From contig MU119227.1 in the NCBI GenBank assembly GCA_014904845.1, positions 62,001-126,000 on the forward strand: a stretch of DNA of 64,000 nucleotides. The letters run 5' to 3'. This document shows, one piece after another, positions 43,760-57,783 of the stretch. Numbering within the stretch: the first letter of the stretch is position 1; the number at the start of each line of letters is the position of its first letter. The position numbers and the translations under genes were made by a program. The notes beneath the pieces are model-generated. The model worked only from the letters and a program-made list of their open reading frames with translations, was not told the origin of the DNA and did not search any database. The stretch comes from Acephala macrosclerotiorum. Its lineage: Eukaryota > Ascomycota > Leotiomycetes > Helotiales > Mollisiaceae.

Positions 43760-45291
43760 CTACAACCGAGCATACCCGATCGCTGCGTTGCTGGTGTATG
43801 GATCAGCATAAGTATAATTCCCCTTTTCATCCCAAGCCTCTGACTCCTTTGAGCGAGCATAATAAATTCCGCCTTTATACTACGTTGATTTCAGATATGC
43901 ATCTGCGTGACGAGCAAGGCATCAAGATCCAGCGACCCTGCGATTTCGGAGGACCATTGAGATACATATCCAAATGTAGGATAGAGATATAGCTTCCTCG
44001 ATGGCTTCATCCCAGCCGTCATATTCCTCGCTTTCTTGACTATTACAGGAGAGTTGGGCTCACCTTCTTTAGTGACGATGTCTTTGATTGCGTTCGTCAC
44101 AACTGGAGCATGGAGATTGATGCGATCATCAACTCTTTGCAAGAAGCTGGAGGACATTGTCGGGTGTATTCTCTGGATCTGCTCTGGATTCCAGGGCATA
44201 AAAGCCATTACCCTAGTACCAATAATTTAGCGAGGTTCACAAAAGGGAAATGCAAAAAGTGGCATACCAAGCAGAATGAGAAATTTCATCTGTATCAAGA
44301 ACCTTATTCTGCCTCACAGCATAATCCCCCCGGAATAGACCATGTTTCGACAACATCCCCTTCTCGGCCCAAGCTGCTTTATACTTAGGCAACGCATCAT
44401 CAATGACATGTGTTCCGTTCACAACATCGTTGTATCTCATCGCAATAAGCTTCAAATTGTCAGCATAACTGGCACATTGTTCCAGGCATACGAAAACTTA
44501 CAGGGAATTGATTACAAATAAAACCATATTCGGCTCACAACAAACTCCCATTCAAGTCTCCCTCTTCATCTCGCTAATAATCGTTTCTTGCAACGTAGCT
44601 CTCGTATACGCATACCGCTCTCTCCCATCCCAAAGAAGAGTGGATTCCAGTCGAAGACGATACTTTCTGGTTGATCGAAATGATCGTCGTTGAACAGCAC
44701 CATATACAAAGATACCATGAGCAGTAGATGCCCCAAATATTAACACCTATCAGCACTTCTCAAACCAATGCTCTCTGCACAGATTAAAGCATCGTACTCA
44801 CCATAATATTCTCCCTACAAACAGGATCGCCCACAGCCTTCTCATTTCCTCCAAATCCGGATCTACCACAATCCGACTCTGACTAGTCAAATACCAATAC
44901 CCCCACATTTCCCTCCTCAGCATCTTTTGGATCAACCCCATGATCAATTCCTGAAACATGCCTTTCATAGCAAGCAGATGGTGGTAGTGTGCCGCACCAG
45001 AGGAGTAGGTCATGGTTGCGATTTGGTACCGGTAGGCCGTGTCCCATTCTTGTCCGGTTCTTGGGCTCCCATGAAGGGCCAGTCGCTGTCGGGGGAGGAG
45101 GTGAGGTTGCTGTAGTAGCGGAGGTAGCCGCGTTGTTTGCAGGAGAGCTTGGGGACGGTGGTGAGTTTTCGTTGGAGGTGTGCAGGGAGGGAAGTTGAAT
45201 TGGGAGATTGGGAGGAATTGGAAGTGTGTTCGAAATGTAGCTTGGGGCGGAGAGTGTGCGCTTGCACGGTCTGAGTTTGGGTTTGAGACAT
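43760..45291 (-). pseudogene. Linalool dehydratase/isomerase-domain protein pseudogene
   Basis: Fragments in all three minus-strand frames line up with fungal proteins of this domain: LSCKQRGYLRYYSNLTSSPD, GQEWDTAYRYQIATMTYSSG, RREMWGYWYLTSQSRIVVDP, GDPVCRENIM, LLLMVSLYMVLFNDD, FDWNPLFFGMG, YAYTRATLQETIISEMKRET, LIAMRYNDVVNGTHVID, PPVV-like LHAPVVTNAIKDIV, FGYVSQWSSEI, HADAYLKST and finally YADPYTSNAAIGYARL. Frame changes occur near 45.05, 44.83, 44.63, 44.5 and 43.9 kb, and stops replace likely Trp codons at 44552-44554 (TGA) and 43880-43882 (TAG). Intact relatives are putative alpha/alpha-barrel hydro-lyases of unknown substrate. The decay is too extensive for sequencing error. Confidence 0.82.
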
Positions 45292-46818
45292 GTTGATGGT
45301 GTTGTGTAGGATGTTGGATGTGAGAAAGAGAGGGAGTTGCGTGAGAAGCTATATCTTCAAGCAGGAAACGGAAATGGGGAAACCGAGGGTTTGTACTGGT
45401 AGAAAATTGTCTGGGAAAGTGAGAGGTGGGTATTTAAACACTTCTGTATACTTCCTTCTGGTCTCCACTTGAGAGACGGGTACGGAAACGGAACGAGTTT
45501 AATCTAGTTGCTCCGTTCTGGGAAGAAGTTTCCACTTTACAGAAAAGCGAAAGAGTGCGTATGGCAGCGACACCAAACGTTAACATCGTTCAAAAGTATC
45601 GGATCCGTTGTTCCCAGGTGTCATCTGAGTGATCGAATGGTAGCCTCTAGGCAGCTTACGTTCGGCTCTCGTCTCAACCCAATGGAAGAAAAGTCGTCGG
45701 TCTCTTGAGCCTATCAGATAGCCGCGCTAGCAGGGAGTATTTTAAAACCAAGGAAGGAGTAACCCGAGAAGCCGGCAAAGATGTGATTCGAGAGTTAAAA
45801 GCGAAGCGGTCCGAGTCAGCATGAACTGCCGCGTAGCCGAGAAAGTAAAAAGGGGTGCGTCCGTACACAACACAAGAGACAGGCAATGTGATTCGATTGA
45901 ATGCGGTAATATCAGCAGAGACTGCCGTGAAGGTCTTCCGAGATATGGTGCTGGAGCTGCACAATGGAGGGGTATAGGGAACCTTTCTGCTCGCTCTTAC
46001 TGATTTAAGGTGGAGAACGTGGCATTGTTGCGTATTTGAATTTCGAATGCCGCAGAAGACCGATCCAAATACACGCCTAAAATATCTGCCATCAGCTAGC
46101 TGATGCCGCTGCTTGACTCCAGACATAGCCTACTTGCTACTTGCTGCAACGGCTCTGATGCCCAACAATGTTAGCCTTGGAAGAGATTAGGGAACTAAGG
46201 CAAAGGTGCGTAACCCGCCCCCTAGACAAGATCTGGATTGGAGGTATTCGGAGTGTCGGTCATTGGAATTGAAAACTCAAAGTACCGAAACAGACCAGAC
46301 AACTACAAACCCAGAAATGTTTGCCAAATTCGCCAGCACAATACAGACGTGCAGAAATCCTTGATTCCAACATTTCTCGTGGCTTTTGGAGGAACATTGT
46401 CGGTTAACCAAAAATTGGACGCAGAACGAAGACCTTGGGAAGATATTGGCTGCACCCTCCCTGGACGTTCAGTTCAGCCTGGTGGCTGAGAGAACAGGAA
46501 TATTGGATGCCAGAAAAGCTTCAAGTGTGGCGTGGAGCTGCCTGCTCCCTTCGACAAATGGATAATAAACATACGTGCTATCACACCTAGTCGTCTGCCG
46601 CATCCACAGCATTAACATTCCATTATAAACATCGTTGATAGCTCGAAGGCCACAATATCAGAGGCTCGCTGCCAACTCCAGCGCCCAAACAATTCCAACC
46701 ATCGATCGCACCGAGTGTTCCAACCTGTGTGTATTCTCTCCTTCTACAAATCTTGTGTTGTCTACTTCGTTAGTCTTGTCTCGTCTCGTCTCGTCTGCCG
46801 GTGTTGCTTCATTATCGA
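45292..46818. other. Gene-poor region
   Basis: 1.5 kb without recognisable genes. A 150-codon minus frame at 45674-46126 is Ser/Arg-rich, has no family resemblance and no supporting context; likely chance or relic. Confidence 0.45.
46778..46796 (+). repeat. GTCTC pentanucleotide tandem repeat
   Basis: Nearly four perfect GTCTC units just 5' on the plus strand of the small membrane-protein gene's 3' end; a short microsatellite. Confidence 0.6.
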
Positions 46819-47165
46819 TCAAATTCCACCACCTAGCACCAGAACATTTGTCAGCAAGAATCCTTCTGGCTAGTACGGACAATAGGGGTTGAAGGTGAAG
46901 GTGGAGGGTACCGCTTCGATTAGGAGCAACCGAGTAGTTGATCTCCTTTGTTCCCGCTTTCTTCGCTGCTTCACTTCGAGCTAAAACAGCCTTCCATTTC
47001 AGTCCGATGAAGAGAGCACCTGCTCCAACGAATGTGCCAATGAGCCAGGGAGTTCGTGAGCGTCTGCCAGGTACGCTTGTCAGTGTGCAACATCGATTGA
47101 TATGATGTGATTTTTAGGAGCCCCAAGGGAAACACTCACGGTAGCTGAGAACGAGGTGGCGCCAT
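46819..47165 (-). CDS. Conserved 63-residue single-pass membrane protein
   Basis: Three tiny exons (47165-47140, 47063-46912, 46832-46819) give exactly 63 codons plus stop. The protein starts MAPPRSQLPRSRTPW, has one hydrophobic helix (WLIGTFVGAGALFIGLKW) and ends NYSVAPNRSGGGI. The Gly-rich NYSV...RSGGG end is, from memory, typical of a small uncharacterised fungal family of about 65 residues, probably in the mitochondrial or ER membrane. The 14-bp last exon is needed for this ending. Introns of 76 and 79 bp are longer than average here. Function unknown. Confidence 0.65.
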
Positions 47166-49188
47166 TTGAGCAGTCTTTGTCTTTCAAGTCCGTAGGCTCG
47201 GAGGAGATTCGCGGAATTTGTGTTGAGTTGATGGTACGGTAATATTGAAGAGGACAACTGGTTCGTGAAGGTTGGCAAATGTATTGTTGGGGTACAATTA
47301 AAGCTGTTGGGTTGGCACGCGATGGACACAAGGGAGAGCTCGAAGTTTAATGGTGGGGCCCCAGATCTAACTCGGCTATCTGGAGAAAGCTGCCGGCACT
47401 AAACTCTTTAAAGATAGCATGACCTACGGTTAGTGCTGAAGGGTACCGAGTGCCCTGTGGTGACGTAGATGTGGGAACGCGGCCTATTTTCGCAACTCAC
47501 GAATTCTGCACCACGCATCCAATCCTCTGCACATCAACTCCAATTTTCATCACGAACTCAAGCCTTGTTGATTGTATCGTATACAGTATGCGCTACAACT
47601 CCCATGCCCCTCTACTCAAAGTAGACTTCTGTACACCGTTAAGCTGCTCTCGTTAGATTCTACTTCACGATTCACGTCGCCGTGCCTGGAGCTGGTCTGG
47701 GAATATTCTCCAGTCATCCCATAACATGGACTTCAAGTCTCGTTACAAATGGAAAAAGTTAGTCGTACTTCCTCCTTTTAGAGTGGTTGTGTCATCTAGG
47801 TTCTTTGAGTTGTTCAGGGAAGGCGCGTCGTGGTGACCATCCTTGCCCTTGACGCGCCTTCTCTTCATGGCAGACAAACTTCACTTGCTCACATAACCCA
47901 TTTGCAAACACTCCCTACTCTATTTTATTGCCGCACCTCGCGCCTTGACAAAAATATCGATTTTCAAATTATGTTAATATCTTCTAATGGAAGGCAAGAG
48001 TTTAGATTTTTATGTTTTTCTCTCGTTTCCGCACCCCAAGAAAGCAAGAATTGCCTCCGCAGAATTGGAATCTAGAGAGGCAACCTCACTAATTGCACCC
48101 CAGGATAGTTCCACACCTCTCTATGGGTTCTGCTACCAAAATGTTTCTTCTCTCGAATCAATATCGCGCATGCGACATTCTAGCCAGTCACTTTACACTC
48201 AAACATCAAGTCATTCTGGACATGGATGTCATTCGAGAGTCTAGGAACGGTCACAATGGATGGGAGAGAGGGTCTTCAACTCGTTCACTTGAACAAATTT
48301 ATCAAGAAACTACTTATCCAAAACGATCACTCGACATATTCTCCTCAGGTCTTGGCGTAGGGAAAGGAGACATGAAGCGGGACTCACCAATCAAAACATC
48401 CAGTCTCGGGAATGTTCACAGTACAAGCTCAATCCCAGAACTCCACCTCACTGATATAACCCAACAGGAAATTTCCAGGAGCCAATCTTAGCACCTTTAC
48501 AAAAATACGAGTACCGAACCTCCCCTTTAAGGTTATCGCCCACCTATCAACGCCAAGCCAATCACATGCACTATCAACTGGCTTCCATCAACCCGCCAAG
48601 CCCTTCCATCCTTCTTCCTCTGGCTAGGGTCGCCTCTTCACCACAACCCTATGTCGTGCATACGGGGCCCGCCGCCGACCGTAACTGAGACATCCCAATA
48701 GAGAAGGTCAGACACATCGCCAAGAAGACAAGTTGATGAAAGTGAGTTCAAGTGCCTGTATTCGGCACCATGTGCCGATGCGATTCGATAAGGTGACATA
48801 CTGCCCTGAGAATCCCTGAAATAGCGCCCGGTAATGGAGGGTTTGGCAGAGTGAATGTAAGCTTAATCTGCCGAGGGGATCAGAGGAACCTTATTCGTTG
48901 GAGAAGAGGCTGATTGTGGAAGCTGAGATGTGGCGCCAAGAGGAGTAGATGGGCGCGTGTTATCGTGAAGGGCGATTGCTGGCTGAGAGGAACGGAGGAA
49001 GATGGAATGGGATGGTCTTATTGAGCAAGTGCTTGGAGAGTGTGGAAAGTCAATTAGTTGTGTGAGAGTTGGGTATATCTTCAGGGAGAAAATATAAAGA
49101 CCTGCCCATCCTCCAGAGAAGAGCTTTGTTCTTCAAGCGATCAGCCTTCTCTCGGAAGCTGTCCGACACTTACGGTCTACTCTTCACG
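47166..49188. other. Gene-poor region
   Basis: About 2 kb. The longest frame (48093-48491 plus, 132 codons) is Ser-rich, lacks recognisable domains and sits in low-complexity context. I see no supported gene; the last 100 bp are the promoter of the secreted nuclease. Confidence 0.45.
49093..49098 (+). promoter_or_regulatory. TATA box candidate for the secreted nuclease gene
   Basis: TATAAA 91 bp upstream of the nuclease ATG, consistent with a core promoter followed by a short pyrimidine-rich leader. Confidence 0.45.
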
Positions 49189-49858
49189 ATGTTCACCTCC
49201 GTTGTCCTTGGCGCTCTTCTTTTCTCTTCTTCCGTCCTTGGTGCTCCTCTCGAGCGCAGAACTCCTCCCAACATTCCCACAACCGCAACCGCCAAATCCT
49301 ACCTCGCGTCTCTCACCGTTGCCGCCGCCGGATCTCAAAGCGGATACTCACGCGACCTCTTCCCGCACTGGATCACCATCTCCGGAACTTGCAACACACG
49401 AGAGACCGTCCTCAAGCGCGATGGGACCGGGGTAGTCACCAACTCTGCTTGTGCATCCACCTCCGGAACCTGGGTCTCCCCATATGATGGTGCTACCTGG
49501 ACTGCTGCCAGTGATCTCGATATCGACCACCTTGTCCCTCTAAGCAATGCTTGGAAGAGTGGAGCAAGTGCCTGGACAACAGCACAAAGACAAACCTTTG
49601 CCAATGATCTGACAAATCCGCAATTGCTAGCTGTGACGGATAATGTAAATGAGAGTAAGGGCGATAGTGGACCCGAGGACTGGAAGCCTCCTTTGTGTAT
49701 GTGTTGCTCCTTTGTGCTGTAATGATATTGGTTAATTATATATAGCTTCGTACTATTGCACGTATGCGAAGATGTGGGTGAAGGTCAAGACGGTTTATGA
49801 TCTTACTATCACTTCTGCTGAGAAGACTGCACTTACGAGTATGTTGAATACCTGCTGA
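49189..49858 (+). CDS. Secreted HNH-type nuclease (DUF1524/GmrSD-like)
   Basis: The first exon begins MFTSVVLGALLFSSSVLGAP, a clear signal peptide (a 40-codon upstream extension in frame is rejected for lacking it). The mature part contains GYSRDLFPHW, TCNTRETVLKRDGTG, SGTWVSPYDG, then the nuclease core DLDIDHLVPLSNAW (His-centred metal site), NDLTNPQLLAVTDNVNESKG and GPEDWKPP. After an apparent intron (GTATGT at about 49695 to TATAG at 49745) the family ending YYCTYAKMWVKVKTVYDLTI..MLNTC follows. Role: extracellular DNA/RNA degradation, scavenging or competition. Problem: the obvious donor and acceptor leave the two parts out of phase by one base, so either an unusual donor is used or there is a one-base lesion. 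Confidence 0.75.
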
Positions 49859-50317
49859 AAGAGGTTATGAGTGATGGAATATGATACGACATGTGATGAT
49901 GAATTTTCTTGGGTACATTTCCTTGTGTGATGAAAGTAGAGAGAAGGACAGCGGAGCTCTTTTCATTGGGGAATGATTGCTCGGTTTTAAATTCGGTGTC
50001 TTTTGTGCTTGAAGGTATTGAAGGACGGAAAATACTTGGACCTCCATACTTTCAAGGTTGTTTTTCTCGATGCTTGGAGTTATCCCCGAATTTTCTTCGG
50101 TTATCAACTCAATCAAGAGACAGATCAATGGCAGTGTTCCACGTAGCAAAACATGTTACATTTGACCAAGTCAGCGCCCACGCCACGTGCGCTCATAATA
50201 TTCCATACAAATTCGAAAATGGGTCCCAACGCCACGTAGAGCCATTGCAATTTGCGTACCGTGAGCCAGCCAGCTACCCCTTGACGCCTCGGCTAAAACA
50301 AATGCTCCAAGTCCTCG
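49859..50317. other. Convergent intergenic region, no gene seen
   Basis: Between the nuclease and the 3' end of the MFS gene. A plus frame covering much of it (49909-50382) is unsupported. Confidence 0.45.
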
Positions 50318-52087
50318 CTAGATCAAATCATCATCATCACTTTCACTATCATCATTCATCAATCCCTCATTCACCACCCTAGGTAACACCCTATCAAAAT
50401 TCCCCAGCACCCAAACACATCCAAAAACACTTAACAAAATCATAGAGCTCATGATAAACGGGAGTCGCATCACCCAATAATTCAGCCCCAAAACTTCAGC
50501 AAACACACCGCTCCAACCCGCCGTGGCGACAATACTAGCCAATGTCTCCATCATCCCAATCCCCAGATAAATCTCCTCAATCTTCTCCTTACTGTCCATC
50601 ATCCCCGTTATGTAACTCCTCAGACTCGCCCCGAGACCACTCCCCATCGTCCAAACCGTCATACTGAAAATAAACCACATCCTAGTCGGCGCAAAACCAA
50701 TCAACACAACCCCAACCGCATTCGCAAGTACAGAAGCTTTACAAATCCAAATATCAATCGCAGAACTCGACCCCAATCTCGGTTTCAACAAATTGTGCGA
50801 AACATTCGGCAAAGACACCAAAATTATCCCCGAAACAACCATCTCAAACCCAGTAATAGCATTTACTTCCGCGAATAACCAATCGAATGTTATACTTCCC
50901 CATTGCGCGTAAATAACCCGAATACCGGTTCCGAGAGTGAGAGTGAAGTAGGTGAAGAGTGTGTACCGGCTGAATTTGTTGGCATAGATTATGGAGTGGA
51001 AGAGTGATAATGAGTGTGTGGTGTGGGAGGCGAGGGCGGTGAAGATCGTTCTGAAAATTGGGGGCGAGGATTCTGGGGGTAAAGTCAACGGATCGAGAGG
51101 GAGGAGAGACGTGGTTTCGGTGCTGGATTGAGAAGAGCCTGAGGCTGAGTCGGTACTCGAGGTTGAGGTCGGACTTGAAGGGGTGAGGGACGGTCGTGGA
51201 CTTGGAGGACCGAGGTATGTGATTCGGGAGTCGGGGAAGAGGAGACAAATGGGTATCATGAAGGTGAGGTCAATAATTCCAATGCCGCATTGTATCCAGA
51301 CGTTACGGCGGAGGGTAATGGAGCTGACGAGCATTGCGCAGAATGAGAAAACAAGCTGTAAAGCGCTGAGCCTGTAGAAGACATGGCTCCTGGTATCGCA
51401 ATCAGCGGCAACTCTTCGAAAAAGAAGTGAAACGGCTTACAATCGCTTCGAACCAACACACTCGGAAATATAGGTCATGAGGAAAGAGGATAGGATAACT
51501 TGACCTCCACCGATGATGTCGAAGAATGGGGTCAAGTATATCCATCGAATGTCGAGTGTGTTGTAGAAATAGCCTGAATGGTTAGTTGATTTGCTTGGGT
51601 GGTGAAATAGTGTACTTACAAACTAACGTGAAATACAGGCCGGCTAAGGTAAGACTACTCACGTTCAACATCAAGATAGTCTTCTTCCCTAATATCCTTG
51701 CCATCTTTCCGTATGGACCTGTTAGGAAAATGGCTAGATTCTCATTAGTAACCTGGCCTTCGATTCGAAACAGGTTAAAATTGACCTACGCGGTATGAAG
51801 CCCAGAACGGTATACAGCCCATTTATCTGCGCAACCTGAGTCTGAACTGGTGCTGCCATCTTGCACGTCTCTTCGTCCATCAAGCCATTGAATCCAATCT
51901 GCGCAGGATCAAAAGCATTGAAGTACTTCCTGCACACCGCTTGCTCTATCAAGTAGATATTCGTGCTTGTCAGGCACACCTCTCCAAACGCCCCTAATGT
52001 ACACAGTATGATGGCCGGTATCAACGCTGACCTTCCCTCGGGAGGATTCGACATAACGGACCATCGCCGTTTAAGATCTGTCAACAT
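50318..52087 (-). CDS. MFS transporter (SLC46/proton-coupled folate transporter-like subgroup)
   Basis: Five exons (52087-51790, 51733-51620, 51573-51441, 51389-50318; the last is long) join in frame to 538 residues; four introns-worth of signals are canonical (GTAGGT, GTAAGT, GTAAGC donors). Twelve membrane helices in two groups of six separated by a Ser/Thr/Pro-rich cytosolic loop (about residues 225-275). Motifs: IPAIILCTLGAFGEVCLTST at the N-terminus, FLTGPYGKMARILGKKTILM (MFS motif A variant), YISECVGSKRLSHVFYRLSA, and FIFSMTVWTMGSGLGASLRS. The layout resembles fungal MFS proteins related to SLC46; the substrate is unknown. The acidic Asp tail is unremarkable. Note that only three introns separate the four exons listed; an additional 5' exon is possible but not required. 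Confidence 0.82.
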
Positions 52088-53151
52088 GGTGCCGGCGAGA
52101 ATGAAAATAATATATACTTGAAATTGAAAGTTTGGCTCGAGAATACATGGAAAATGAGAATATGGACAAAAAGTATGTCAAGAATTTAGGGAGGTTGGGG
52201 ACAAGATGGGACTTCTTGGAACAGTCAAAAAAGACTATTGTGGTAGGACTAGATAAGGAACCCGTTTCTGTGCTCGTACAACTGGGGTACACCAGTGTAC
52301 ACATGCTGGTAGGCACGCATTTGACACGTCGTGTGTTGTACCCGCAATCGGAAGTAGCTACGGCGTATCCTATTCGATACTTGTTTCGTTTGGTAGGCGC
52401 TGGCCTCATGATTGTCTTTTCCTCTTGCTTGGATGCTGGCTTGGCTACTTCATTTTTCGCTTCCCTGGTGTTTCACTCATGCTGATGGGGTCGAGCGACA
52501 TCTCGAGAAGAAGATAAGATGAAAACGTAGAGTTTGCAAACAAGATAAATGAGAGACGTTGGAAAGAACTGAAGTCGGGTCCCGAGTCATAACATTACTT
52601 TTGCGCTCACCTGCTTCTGTCAGCACCTGCATAAGTTCGACGGCATGATGCAGAGGTTGTGCAACATGAGGAAGATCAAACCAGATCAAAGCTCCCAGAT
52701 TCGGCACGACCCGATTCTCGCCTCCTTAAACAAATGCAGGGATAGACCATGGATGAAATGGCAGGACCAACCGGTCTTCTCGCCTCGTGAGGCTGACCAA
52801 ACTTTTATGTCAGGGCCGAGAATGTCGTGTAACACATGCTGCCAGCTGACTGTTTTGGACCCAAACAACAGACTGGAGCAAATTGGCTTTGATCACAGGA
52901 ACGGACAGTTGTCATCTGATGGACGTTGGCGCATACCAGCGAATGCATGCATGCGTGAATGATGCAGGTCCCTTCGAGGGATGTCAGCAATCATTTTCAT
53001 TATATGCTTCGTGACAAACATAAGCACAATTGCTCGTAAGGACGCCACCGACTAACGCCCCAATGACACGTCTTTGGTATCCTCCTAGTTCCCCATATCA
53101 GTCATCAACCCAAACGTCATTCATACAAGGCTTGCTTCCCATTTACTTAGT
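52088..53151. other. Intergenic region, no gene seen
   Basis: About 1.1 kb upstream of the MFS gene and downstream of MCM6. A 117-codon plus frame at 52132-52485 has a hydrophobic end but no recognisable family or context. Confidence 0.45.
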
Positions 53152-56150
<2,999 letters not shown>

Positions 56151-56598
56151 CGCGACGGAAATTTGGAAAAGATCTTTGTTGTTGAGGTTGTGGAAGGACC
56201 GTTGGTATCTTTTTCAGGAGTCGAAGATTAACGGCAAAAACACGAACGCGTTGAAAGGCGCGAAGACGCGCACTGCTAGCTTGTTCAGGCCCCCGTAATA
56301 GAGTGGTTTTCCTTAGCGATTCCAAAAAGGGGCAGGCCGGCTGGAAACGCGACGATATCTCAGCAGAAGCACATACTTCTCACAAGATGATCTTTGAAGG
56401 CAAAGATAGTGCATAATCATCAAAACAATCCAATACCAGTGAGTTCGTGCCAATATAAAATCTACTCTTCCAACATGGAGGTTTGATTAGCTCACCTACG
56501 TCACCACATGCTCCAAAAGCGTTGTTGAATTTCCCCAACAGTGCCATACGTTTATCACTATGATGGCGAATTTCACCAGACCTCCAAAATCTCATCTC
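56151..56598. promoter_or_regulatory. MCM6 promoter region
   Basis: About 450 bp between MCM6 and the DUF4385-like pseudogene. GC-rich near MCM6 with ACGCGT and GACGCGC motifs; the distal part may hold a lost first exon of the pseudogene. Confidence 0.45.
56246..56251. promoter_or_regulatory. MCB element (ACGCGT) upstream of MCM6
   Basis: Palindromic ACGCGT 96 bp before the MCM6 ATG, flanked by further GGCGCG and GACGCG motifs. MBF sites in MCM promoters are well known in yeasts, so this is likely functional. Confidence 0.55.
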
Positions 56599-57189
56599 AT
56601 GACCTACCAGATCGCTCGTGGTGAGCAAGGTGTCCTCACTTACGAACCCTACAAATCATACCTCCTCCCTCACTGGCGCTTCCGAACCGTCCCTGTCGCG
56701 CCTACCTCCTCAGAAACTCTTTGAGACAAGTTTCTTGAGTTCTATGAGCAAGACGACTTCGTCAGAATGGACATGGCCAGGAAATTCATCTAAATGGGCA
56801 TGACTAGGTCAAAAATGTATGCAAATTATAAGGGAGGGAGAAAGTACGTGGATAGGAAGGAGAAGGGGAATGTAATTGAGAAGAGCAAGGGCCATGAGGG
56901 CAGGGAAGAGAAAGAGGAGGCGAGTAGGATATTTCGGGAGGTGTGGGAGAGGTGCAAGGCTCATGGAGGATATCAGGGTATGAAGAAGGTGTTTCTGAAG
57001 GAGCAGAAAGAATGGTTGGAGATGGAACGTGGTAGAGTGAAAGACGAGGATGATGACGAGGAGCCAAAAGCTGGGACGAGATCAAGCCCGAGGAAAAGTG
57101 GGAGACGGAAAGTCCGAGATGATGAAGCCACAGTGAAGGAAGAGTCTCCAAGAATAAAGTCCGAAAATGATTGCGGACAACTCGATTAA
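56599..57189 (+). pseudogene. DUF4385-like protein pseudogene
   Basis: From the ATG one frame reads TYQIARGEQGVLTYEPYKSY, LLPHWRFRTVPVAPTSSETL, stop, DKFLEFYEQDDFVRMDMARK, FI, stop, MGMTRSKMYANYKGGRKYVD and GHEGREEKEEASRIFREVWE with a basic tail. This order is that of fungal DUF4385 proteins, where a Trp (L-W-E-K-F) and a Gln (F-I-Q-M-G-M-T) stand at the two stop positions; TGG to TGA and CAA to TAA explain both. The N-terminal third of the domain is missing. A 131-codon ORF survives downstream (56794-57189), and translation from its internal ATG remains possible. It overlaps the 3' end of RNH203 by 4 bp. Confidence 0.65.
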
Positions 57190-57783
57190 CCTGGTATCTT
57201 CCAACGCCGCGCAATGTTCAAAATAAGCTTATGATGTACTTGAATTGTTTGTTTTGTACGAATGGATCTAAGACTGTCAGCTTCATCCAACAATTTAGGG
57301 ACAATGAAGTATACCTGTTCTGAGAAAGCTATCCACTCGTCCATTCCTTTGACATACGGATCTGCTGCATCCTCTGGCACAGCCTCATGTCCCCAGACCA
57401 TTATACTATCAAAGTCTGACTGCTCCTCCACGATCTTCACCTCTGGTTCTTCCTCCGCATCTTCGTCATGTTCCATTGTTTGCGCAGGTTTCGGCAGTAT
57501 TCGATCAGTGCTCGAGAGCACTACTCCTCGATATCCCTCTGGAACCTTTACTTGCTTTCCATATAATTTCTTGCCTCGGAAATAGGCTGTTGTCTTTCCA
57601 TCTGCGAACCCTCGAATCAGTCCTTGTCTTGTCTGCGAAGTGCGCAAACTTACCAGGCGTTTGGGTTGGATTCCAGTATCTTTTCGAAGCATCAACAGGT
57701 CCATTGTGGTTGATCCGGCATGGCAGAACGTTGGGTGTGCATTTCCCCTCGTGCCCTGTACTTTTCCTCTCAATGGCGAGCAT
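57186..57783 (-). CDS. RNH203: Ribonuclease H2 subunit C (Rnh203-like)
   Basis: Two exons (57783-57654, 57601-57186) encode 181 residues. The conserved N-terminal signature VLPCRINHNGPVDASKRYWN, then YFRGKKLYGKQVKVPEGYRG and VVLSS, is typical of the non-catalytic RNase H2 subunit C, which forms the trimer that removes ribonucleotides from DNA (nucleus). The central acidic loop (EHDEDAEEEPEVKIVEEQ) separates this from DSIMVWGHEAVPEDAADPYVKGMDEWIAFSEQ, the usual end of the fungal proteins. Beyond FSEQ a 41-bp GTATAC..GACAG stretch could be an intron leading to an immediate stop; otherwise the frame adds about 37 residues of unconserved tail. The C-terminus is therefore uncertain. Confidence 0.82.

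Noticed and set aside
45674..46126. 150-codon minus-strand ORF
   Set aside because: No recognisable motif, biased composition, lies in a decay region; not enough to call a gene.
48093..48491. 132-codon plus-strand ORF
   Set aside because: Ser-rich, no family resemblance, poor context and no splice partners.
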